Below, one piece after another: positions 55,922 to 64,000 of a DNA stretch of 64,000 nt; the first letter of the stretch is position 1; every line of letters begins with the position of its first letter. The stretch covers positions 1,403,001-1,467,000 of the forward strand of contig CM060464.1 in NCBI GenBank assembly GCA_030544235.1, in the 5' to 3' direction. Source of the stretch: Lepturacanthus savala (taxonomy: Eukaryota; Chordata; Actinopteri; Scombriformes; Trichiuridae). The notes under the pieces were generated by a model, which saw only the letters and a list, made by a program, of their open reading frames with translations, had not been told where the DNA came from and did not search any database. The translations under genes were made by a program, and so were the position numbers.

Positions 55922-56874
55922 ATGTGTAGAATATTCACTCAGTTACACCAGAGAACTGGGCACTTTATTTACAAGAAGCCAAAAAAAAACATCGTGTCAA
56001 TCAACATCACATTTAGAATATTTTTTCGACCGCAAATATGTCTTATTCATCACATCGATTCGCGTCTTCAAAATGATTGGCAGCATTAAAAAACCTTGAT
56101 GGATTATTTCGAAGATGCTGTAAACATGTCCGCAAATGACCATATCACGCAATCCTCCTGAGGTTCAGGAAAATAAAAATCAATGAGGAACATTCGCTCG
56201 ATTCGCTGGAGTCGAGACATGAAGGCCGAAAGAGATGATTCAGCAAAGAGGATTTCAACAATCAAGACGTCAGTAAATGACACGTCTGCTGTTCTCAAGT
56301 TTCATTTCACTGCTAAATGCTGTTGCTTCAGTCCTTTAATGTGGCTTTGAACATCAGAGTGATACTTGGAAATATCACAAATACGCCGTTCACTCGCTTA
56401 CACACGACACTTCACGCACAAAAACGATAGATTGAGAATATGTAAAGCCTTCAAACCATCGTTTTTTTATTAGAATGTCAGAGTGACATTTAAAAGGAGC
56501 ATTGATAAAGAGTGATGAAAAGTGGACTCGACAAAAGGTGTTTAAAGACTAAACTTTCAGTCGCGTCCTGCTACAAAGAGTAAGAGCCCTTGAGAAAAAA
56601 ATGAGAAAAAATATTCTACATGCACAGATTGAAACACGATAAGCAGAACGAGCCTGCATCTGATGTTATGCTATAATAAAGTGTTGACTCTTATGTCCCA
56701 GAATTAGCTGAAGAGCTGAATATGACCTGCAGAGTTATAGAATTAGATAAAAGTTACAGCATGAGGGCTTTTAAACTGAGAATTAACATTGAATTTCAAC
56801 AAGAAATACTTATGGTTTAATAGTATTATGTCTAATGATCACATGGTTGGTTAATTCCAACTATGATTTCAATT
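55922..56874. other. Unique DNA, unexplained
   Basis: The first 400 bases have balanced composition and several CpGs (ATTCGCTCGATTCGCTGGAG near 56190). The 64-codon minus frame has no recognised domain. No repeats. Confidence 0.4.
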
Positions 56875-57170
56875 AGAGCTGCAACAATAAGTCGATTAAT
56901 CGATTAGATTCTGACTATTACATTAATCTGCAACTTTTTTGATATTCGATTAATCGGTTTGAGTTATTTTTAAGAAGAAAATGTCCAAATTCTCTGGTTC
57001 CAGCTTCCCAACGTTGATTATTTTCTGGTTCCTTGAGTCTATAATAGTAAATCGTCGAGCTGTGAACTGTTGTAGGTGAAATCTTCAGATTTGGGAAACC
57101 TTGATCACCATTTTATGAACCAAACAACTAATTAATTATTCATTTAATGCAAAGTTTAATCGACTATCAG
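56875..57170 (+). mobile_element. GAGCTGCAAC-type repeat, forward copy
   Basis: Starts AGAGCTGCAACAATAAGTCG, followed by AAAATGTCCAAATTCTCTGG, TATAATAGTAAATCG and ATGAACCAAACAACTAATTAA. Nearly complete. Confidence 0.75.
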
Positions 57171-57889
57171 AATAACTGACACTAGACACTAGAGAAGCTA
57201 GATCATCATCTGATATTATGGTGTATAGTGTTCTAAAAGTTGGAAAGCGCTGACCTGCTGCCTTCACTGTACTGACCTGTACTGTCTGTTGTTATCAGAT
57301 CACAGTGAAACCAAGTGTCAGTGGAGGAGCAGAAAGATTGTAAAGAACTTTGTCCATTAAACCAGAGTTTGCAAGGTAGACAAAAATGATCAAAAGGTGA
57401 AAAGGGGATACTTGATAATTAGAAAAGAACCAAAGCCGCTGATGATACTGCAGAGGCTTCATGCTGGGGTACAGACTGCATGGCCGAAAAATGTAAACTG
57501 ATTAATTCCTGTTTCTCAGATAAATTAATAGAATCTTCAAATAATCTGCAGTTTGTGCAGAAGTGAAAACGGATCTTTCTATAACAGCAAACATATCTTT
57601 TGGGCTCTTTAAATGTTTATTTTTCCATTTCATCACAGAATTATCTGGTGATTTGCTATAAATAACAACAACAGAGCAAAAGACAACTAACAATAACGTA
57701 CATCCTTTGTAGGGGCAGCTACTCAATCTGCAAACGTTCCTTGTAATTTCATGGTCTTCCTGCTGTAGCTGATAATAAATAAGGGATATTTCTACAACCA
57801 TAATTATTGTACTTTAACCTGGTTCAAAAAGAAATCTACAACATGTGAGGTGACGACAGAAGAGTCAGAATCAAATTATGTTGCTGGTA
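57171..57889. other. Non-coding DNA, nothing recognised
   Basis: The 99-codon minus frame has no domain. Confidence 0.5.
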
Positions 57890-58140
57890 CAGAGCAAATA
57901 CAGTTAGAATTGTGTTTTACTACAGATAAACTTGAACTAAACTGACCCAAATCAGGAAAAAAAAACTTGAAATAATTTAAATTATCTGCAATGCAAAGTT
58001 CAATGATTGATATGATCATTATCATTACACAACATGAAGAATATATTCTGTAAAATGTTTAAAAAGGAGATTATAAAAGGAGCCAATTAAATAATCAGCT
58101 CAAATCTGGATTAAATATCTAAATAGTGGTTAGTTACATT
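57890..58140 (-). repeat. Unnamed repeat, copy without the MITE
   Basis: Reverse complement of the flanks at 14740-14907 and 15179-15290, reading through the site where that copy carries its 271-base MITE. It serves as an empty-site reference. Confidence 0.75.
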
Positions 58141-59096
58141 CCTACAACTGATTCTATTTAACTATTTTGTCATTGTATTGATGATGTGGATATTGATCTA
58201 CTATAGATGGAAAACCTCAGCTACAACACTAAATAAAGTATTTTTCATGCCGTATTAGGGGGTTTTTTGTACAAAAAAAGGAAATAATTTTTCCCAGATC
58301 GGCTGATATTTAATCGGTTCGATAAATGCCGTGCATCCCCAGCCTGAGGATGTTTATTCCCTGCTTGGGGACCAAGTGGTAACGCAGCACGACACCAACT
58401 CAAAGCAACAGGCCAACTTCCTTTCTTTGGCAGTAGGAAGAAAGCCATCAACACGTTTTATACTCCACGCTCCCCTAAACCCCGGCACTACGGCTCTTCA
58501 AAAATATGAAAGGGAAGGGGGAAGTGAGAGGGATGTGCTCCATGCTTCTCAGGTGAACAGCTGGACTGTGGAATATTTGGCGGGCGGAAAGTATGAGGCA
58601 CAGCTGGCTTTTAAGAGGAAGAGCTCCCCTGGAGCCTCTGGGAGGTCACAGCCTGCTAGGCCGTGAAGCGCCGCTCTGCAGGAGCCGTGTGTAAAGGCAG
58701 AAGGCCTGTGCCACTGTGTGCAGATGTTCCCCTCCCGATCCGCTGGCTGCTTCAAAACACACAATACACAAACCTCTGTGCAGAGAAGATGATTTAACAC
58801 GTGGCAGAAAACACTTAACACAGACACGTTCACCAACACAACAGAAACACATTCGTACACACATTATTCCCCTCTGCACAAAACGCCACTTCCTTTCATT
58901 CCTCCACAGCAACGAGCACATAGGTTTACTCTATTACTCTTTAATCTATTACATTGAATAGATCTAATCCAAATCCATCTGGTAATAATATAAAATATGG
59001 CTGTTCAGGGTTTCCCCTGTTTGTTTAAATTCAATAATTTATTTGTGTGCAAATTAACAAGTACACTGTTTTAAGATAAATTAGTTTAGGCCCAGA
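58141..59096. other. Non-coding DNA; 58330-58740 enhancer-like
   Basis: 58296-58340 resembles a GGGATGCACGGCATTTATCG repeat end read in reverse. 58330-58740 is balanced in composition; a 111-codon plus frame and a 103-codon minus frame cover the same bases with no domains. Confidence 0.4.
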
Positions 59097-59365
59097 TTGA
59101 TAGTGATAGGATTTCCTGATGTCTTTGAATGCATCTTGGACACTGCAGCTAGCAGGTTAAAGTTAGCACGGCAGCACTGGGGAACTTTTCTTACTAAGTT
59201 TGTTGTTTTGGCTACGGCTACAGTAGCTTGTGTTAGCATGAGGAATAAAGTAGCAGCTAAACCAGCTAGCATTCAATACCATGCATGCAGAGATGCAAAA
59301 TGTTTTTTGTTGTTGTTGTTCTTCCTCCCCCCAAAGGGACGTTAGCCTCAACTATAAAGCTCCAT
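59097..59365 (+). repeat. Unnamed repeat, copy 2 of the pair with 33955-34215
   Basis: Same block order as the other copy. It has an extra section near 59160-59220 (AGCACGGCAGCACTGG, TTTGTTGTTTTGGC) that the first copy lacks. Confidence 0.7.
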
Positions 59366-59504
59366 TTAGAAATGTCAATAATTTTTACAAAATAAAATAG
59401 TGTCAAAAATAATCAATTTTTGAAAATTTAATAATAAAGTCACACTCGTCATGACATGATTGCGATTAATCAATAATCAATTTTTTCCCCACCACAGTTT
59501 AAAA

Positions 59505-59715
59505 CAGTGTTAATTTCGACAGACAAAACTAGAAGAAATATATTTGTCAAAGTTTTTTTCCTATGACGAAAACTAGATAAAATCAACAAATCACAAAATC
59601 TACTTTATCAAATAAAAACTAATAAAAGGCTTTTTTTGCCACAAATTTTTAAAATTCTAATCAAAAAAGTGTCTTCACTGGATGTGCATCACTTGAATTT
59701 CTCCCCCAGCGACGC

Positions 59716-59761
<46 letters not shown>

Positions 59762-60288
59762 CATCCATCAGTGCTGTTGGCACTGTTCCTTGCATCGATG
59801 ACAGGTTGGAGGTTGTGATACAGTATTTCAGCTGTGTAAAGAGATGGACTTTTTGTTTGTTCATTGAGTTTCTCCTTTTATCGCTTCATTAAACCTCAGA
59901 GAGACAAAAAACATCTTCATATGTCTCTAAAACTCAATAATCTCAGTGTGTGTGTATCATCCATCAGTGCTGTCGGCACTAAATGCAGCGACGTCTGTTA
60001 GTAGCTACTTTCTGCTACTGTTTTAACCTGCTGGGTTACACACTTTAGAAAACTTTTATTTTGTAGGAAACATTCAGATCGGCCGGTAACTGGTGGTGGT
60101 GTCACTTCAAAAGATGTCCGTGTCACACTGAACTAAACAAACGTTCCTAACCTGTTGCCAAAGACTAAAGAAAGACTACTGACGAAAATTAGACTAAAAT
60201 ACTTTTATTCAACTAAATGACTAAAACTAATGAAGGCATTTGACACAAGACTACAACTACATTGAAAAATAGTTACTCTCCAAGGTCT
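59505..60288. mobile_element. CAGTGTTAATTT hAT-like repeat, right end lost
   Basis: Starts CAGTGTTAATTTCGACAGAC, followed by GACGAAAACTAGATAAAATC. The right part has TGACGAAAATTAGACTAAAA and TTGAAAAATAGTTACT. I recognise this as a common fish repeat whose intact copies end with the inverse of the start. Here the terminal inversion is missing. A TG array lies inside. Confidence 0.6.
59720..59759. repeat. (TG)n microsatellite, with a duplicated flank
   Basis: About 20 TG units followed by ACATCCATCAGTGCTGTTGG. The same flank (TCATCCATCAGTGCTGTCGG), preceded by a shorter GTGTGTGTGT, recurs at 59957, about 195 bases away. Confidence 0.9.
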
Positions 60289-60504
60289 AAAAAACAGAAA
60301 TGTAAGAAAAGCCTTAAATACAGCAGCAAACTGGTTCTTCTCTCCACCAGATCAGCTTCTATCCATACACACATAATATGATAAAGGTTTAAGGCTCACA
60401 CCTTTAGCGACCTTAGTGCCATAACTTGTTATGTATGGCTCTCACGCTGCCCTGCATTTGAATAGCATTCCATGATAAACCCAATCAATAACACAAAAAA
60501 ATCG

Positions 60505-60985
60505 TCCTTCCTTCATCTCCTGAGCTGTTTGCATTAATCGACCTCCGTGATCCTTGGGGATGAATCCCCGAGGGATGAACCGCGCTCTCTGTGCAACTGA
60601 GGAAACGTTTGCGTTATCTTTACGAAACGACTCAGCGGCGAATGTCACTCAAAGTCACAGTGTTGACCCATGACTGTCACGTCTAGGAGACATCGTGACA
60701 GAATTGCAAATACGTATTTACATACACATTCTGTGTGATCATTGTATTAACAAGATATGTATTATTATTATTATTAAGAGATTTGGATACATCTGAATTT
60801 AAATGCAGCGATCTGGTGCAAAATCGATAAATTAAACTTTCCATGGAAAGTTGAGCTGCAGAGTTTTGGGAAAAAAAGCAACATTTAGCATTTAACCTAA
60901 CTTACCATCTAGCTAGCTACCATATAAATTATTATTTGCAAGTTAAACAATAATACTATTAGCGATAAAATATATTTACCCCTTA
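60505..60985 (+). repeat. Duplicated unit, uninterrupted copy
   Basis: Shares CAACTGAGG-AACGTTTG, GAATGTCACTCAAAGTC, ACTGTC-CGTCT-GGAG-CATCGTGACGGA-type and TACATACACATTCTGTGTGATC blocks with 61505-61680 and 62730-63110. The last quarter contains AACATTTAGCAT and TTGCAAGTTAAACA. The 68-codon minus frame has a counterpart in the other copy, but differences are spread evenly over codon positions. Confidence 0.8.
60760..60776. repeat. Short (ATT)n
   Basis: About five ATT units. Confidence 0.85.
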
Positions 60986-61504
60986 ATACTTTTAAAACTT
61001 ACTTCACCACACTATGAGATAATAAACTTTACCAGATGGACCTGTATAATGAGAAGAAATCAACAAATAGCATAAACTATGTAGGTATCTGAGCAGCTCT
61101 CCTCTGCTGGTCTGCAAGTTCCCAGTAAAGCTATTGGCTGTCGCTAAATGATGTCTTCACCTAATTAGCATAAGTGACCAAATGTAATCGATGCTGAAGG
61201 AAGGAGAAAAATAACGTGATTTCTTAAACTAACTTCATGATTTTAATGCTTTGTTTAGAACCACATTACAAAAGAAGCTATTTTGTACTGTATTGTTAAA
61301 TGTTAGAATGTCAAATTTAATCAAAATACTGTTACATGGGGAATTGGTCGCTCCACGTCCAACCCTTTATCCGGTTGGTGCTTTTACATCAGGAGTCTCC
61401 ACAACACAAGTCTCTAGATTTGAAGCTAGTCACTTTAAAAAAAAAGAAAAGAAACTTGCCAAGAGGGTTTGGAAAGTCACGGTTTTTAGTGAGAAAGTCA
61501 CCAA
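60986..61504. other. AT-rich spacer
   Basis: No recognised features. The start of the 118-codon plus frame lies here but its 3' part is the repeat. Confidence 0.5.
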
Positions 61505-61680
61505 GGGTCTGGAACACCCTCATCTCCTGAGATGTACGCATTATCGACCCTTCATGATCCTTCAGGATGAAGATGAAAATGTGAGGGACGAACCTCTTTG
61601 CAACTGAGGCAACGTTTGTGGTATCGTTACGAAACAACTCTGCAACGAATGTCACTCAAAGTCGCTGTGTTGCTTAGAGA
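61505..61680 (+). repeat. Duplicated unit, left half of the split copy
   Basis: Ends with GTCACTCAAAGTCGCTGTG, corresponding to the point just before GTTGACCCATGACTGTCAC in the intact copy. Confidence 0.8.
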
Positions 61681-62728
61681 TTTGGTTCAGGTAGAACAAG
61701 CGTGGTCAGATACAGCATCCTAAGAAAAAGGCACAGTCGTCGGACGCTGGCATCAGCATCTACTGACAGTGACTGATAGAGAAAAAGACAGCGTGAGTGG
61801 CACCGGCGGGGGACAGCGCTGCACTCCGTAACCTCTTCCACGCCGTCTGTCCACCCCGACAAACCCCCCGCACGCCCCGGGAGACGAATCCTGCTGCTGA
61901 CACCGACCAACAAGCACATCTGGCGGGCCAGGGTCCACCGGGGTCCACGCAATGACAGCCCCAATCAGCCACTTGATATTCACCCGTTTTCTCATTCAGA
62001 CAGAAGGGAAAGGGGGAAAGAGAGAGAAAGGAAGAGAGGGAGGGGGCCTTTCATCAGGAAAATCAAATATTAATCAGCCCAATCGCACATAGCTCCGTAA
62101 TAACTGCAGTTTGACGTTGATATCCAATCAATCAATCAAAAAGCTTATATGGATGAATCGCCATGAGATCAACATGAGAACAATAGAAGGTTTAGAGTGA
62201 AGGATGACAGTAGGACCATGAATATTTATGCCTCTTTGGAGCGCTAGGAAGTTTTCCCATAATTCTGTCATTACAGAAGTTGGGGGGGGGGGGGCACGCT
62301 TCACAACAGTATCAATGAAGTAATGGTTGTTTGCAGTGTTAAAACCTGCACTGATATGACAGCACGGGTTGGTTTATATGTATTGTTAGTTCTATTGGCC
62401 TTTCATTAATTATGTACCAGAAAGTGGCCAAAGGCTATATTGTTGTCTACAGTGAAAATTAAATATTGATAAAGCTCCAGCTTTCACCCCAGATTTCATT
62501 GTGTTAACAAATATGTTTTGTTTGCAAAACAATTTGAATTTAATAATTCATCAAAAAGGGGGAGAGGCCATTATCATTCAGTATGAGCCCTGTGCGGGCT
62601 CCAGATGTCAGGGATCATGTCCTCACACTGATGATACATGCAAAGCCTGTGCCCTCTTTTATATATTATTGAAAGCAAATTCTGCAAGGTGGGTTTAGAC
62701 ATGGGCACAGGGACCGATACAAAACATG
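61681..62728. promoter_or_regulatory. 1.05-kb segment between the split halves, GC-rich and enhancer-like
   Basis: 61795-61985 is CpG-rich (CCCCGGGAGACGAATCC, GGCGGGCCAGGGTCC). 62040-62510 contains TATTAATCAGCCCAATCGCAC, CCAATCAATCAATCAAA and TTCATTAATTATGTACC. A 13-base G run lies at 62282-62294. No transposon ends are recognised at the two boundaries. Frames of 70-96 codons on the minus strand overlap in all frames with no domain. Confidence 0.35.
62282..62294 (+). repeat. poly-G run
   Basis: Thirteen consecutive G. Confidence 0.9.
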
Positions 62729-62729
62729 T

Positions 62730-63110
62730 ACAGAGGTGACCTGCGACTGTCGAGTCTGGGAGGCATCGTGACGGAACTGCAAATATGGATTTACATACAC
62801 ATTCTGTGTGATCACTGTAATTTCCTTCTATATATAAGCAACTTCAGTGGCGTCTGGAAAATCTGAAAATTTCAATGCAGCAATCAGGTGCAAAAATCAA
62901 GAAGCTATAGACTATTAGGGCTGAAAATGGGCAGGAAATGTCCAGGGAATTTCCAGAAATGTTCCATGGGAAATTAAGATGGGGGAGATTTGGAAAATAT
63001 TCAACATTTAGCATGCAGTTTACCAGCTACCGCCGTAATAATTATGTACCAATACTTCTGTAAGAATATATTTTTAATATTTGTAAGTTAAACATTAATA
63101 CCATTATTGT
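62730..63110 (+). repeat. Duplicated unit, right half of the split copy
   Basis: Resumes with GTGACCTGCGACTGTCGAGT, GGGAGGCATCGTGACGGAAC and TACATACACATTCTGTGTGA. It continues to TTTGTAAGTTAAACATTAATACC, matching the intact copy to about 60955. Confidence 0.8.
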
Positions 63111-63278
63111 TGAATGACGTTGAACTATCCCTTTAAATCTGGTTGTATTTATGCTATGATATATATTAAGGGCCAGGCTTCATCTTTGTTAATTCTGGAT
63201 TTACTGTTATTTATTCCCATTAATCCCTTTATATTCCTGTTAATTCCCATGGAAAGTTTCCAACTTTCCAACCCTAAT
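62914..63278. mobile_element. ATTAGGG-ended inverted-terminus element
   Basis: Left ATTAGGGCTGAAAATGG and right TTTCCAACCCTAAT are inverse forms of each other. CCATGGGAAATTAAGATG and TTCCCATGGAAAGTTTCC are typical internal words of a fish repeat. The element overlaps the split copy's right half. Part of it is shared with the intact copy. Confidence 0.6.
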
Positions 63279-64000
63279 CATTATCAATGCATAACACCAG
63301 CCTTCAGATTGAGCTACTGACAAATAATCACACTGTTATCTGTCCTAAATGTACCCTAAAGGGATATTTTTCAAATTTTTAACACACTTAATATGAGCGG
63401 ACAAATATGCTTTAAGCAAGTGTCCTTTTACGATTATTGGAAAAATGAGAAATAGTTCTATAGTTTTTTCTTTTGAAATGCTCAAAAAACAGCTTCATTC
63501 ATATTGGCCTGTTAAATTTAACATTTACTGAGCAATAAGAGCCCTACTTGTAATTTTAAATATGTACCAATAGTCCAAGTATGACGAGTGCCATACCCAA
63601 ATGATGCCTCGAGTTATATCCAATATGTTTTAAACCAAAACATCGAGCTTTGGATTATTCCTGTAGCCTACAATATTTTATTGTGCAGTAAATAATTTTT
63701 TCCTCCTTTTAGCTTTAAACCCTTAAGATTAAATGAACTCACCACAAACACTGTTTCTTTAAAACTCACAGCGCCACAAATCCCAGCTTCAGAGAGATCA
63801 TAGCATCCCAATGGGCTTAAACATTATTCACCAGCTTCATGTTGGTCATAAATCTAACAAGGGGCCACATCTCAACTCTGGCCTGGGAAACATGAAAGTA
63901 ATCCTCAAAAAAAACGGAAAATTATTCTTTATTTGTCATCATGGGGGCTGAGAGGACGGCGAAGCCAGAAGTGACTACAGCTTTAACCTGCCACTTCCAA
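63279..64000. other. AT-rich non-coding DNA to the window edge
   Basis: No recognised repeat or gene. The final 100 bases are more balanced (GGGGGCTGAGAGGACGGCG) and may begin another element. Confidence 0.45.

Noticed and set aside
33810..59272. Two minus-strand frames beginning ML(V/A)GLAATLF
   Set aside because: The shared peptide follows from the DNA similarity of a repeat pair. The frames diverge after about 20 residues.
61251..61607. 118-codon plus-strand frame
   Set aside because: Its 3' half is the repeat at 61505-61680 read on the opposite strand. No domain.
60442..61655. Two similar minus-strand peptides beginning MTF(A/V)AE in the duplicated unit
   Set aside because: Differences between the copies fall on all three codon positions, with no excess at third positions, so there is no sign of selection on a protein.

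Overview
The window looks like non-coding DNA from a ray-finned fish, most likely a spiny-rayed teleost. The evidence is the AT-rich composition, many (CA)n, (TA)n and (GA)n microsatellites, and a dense set of repeats I recognise as typical of teleost genomes: Tc1-like and hAT-like elements, inverted-end MITEs, tRNA-headed SINE-like sequence and LINE 3' tails. I see no operons, ribosome binding sites, CRISPR array, rRNA or tRNA gene. I could not support any host protein-coding exon. The longest open frames (about 110-145 codons) fall in low-complexity, repeat or candidate regulatory DNA and show no recognisable domain. The stretch is best described as a gene desert or the inside of a very large intron.

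Layout. 1-9.2 kb: a GC-rich block with a G-quadruplex run, a Tc1-like element split by a hAT-like insertion, a tandemly duplicated block with conserved hairpin positions (3.3-5.3 kb), a 500-base polypyrimidine tract, and a 62-63-base minisatellite inside a larger duplication (7.6-9.2 kb). 9.2-21 kb: MITEs, including one whose empty site survives in an inverted relative 43 kb away, and clusters of a GAGCTGCAAC-type repeat. 21-29 kb: long stretches without recognised repeats that read like developmental enhancers, with one TIR element at 24.3-25.0 kb. 29.5-34.2 kb: a decayed Tc1 transposase that still shows DD34E spacing, a SINE-like repeat and other dispersed repeats. 35-42.7 kb: several copies of an unnamed repeat, one carrying a hAT-like insertion, and a LINE tail. 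43.7-46.7 kb: more GAGCTGCAAC-type repeats, a 300-base duplication, a 31-32-base minisatellite of 12 units, and a hAT dimerisation-domain relic. 47-49 kb: GC-richer candidate regulatory sequence. 49-54 kb: a BED-finger hAT relic, a diverged triplication and a LINE 3' end with internal tandem repeats. 54-64 kb: MITEs, a hAT-type repeat and a duplicated unit whose second copy is split by about 1.05 kb.

No genes act together here. The functional candidates are blocks of non-repetitive sequence with homeodomain (TAATTA) and POU (ATGCAAAT) words. These would fit long-range enhancers of an unseen developmental gene, but this is inference and needs cross-species alignment. I did not find a convincing new biological system. 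The most informative observations are the nested insertions, the paired occupied and empty sites, the tandem arrays and a few strong hairpins.
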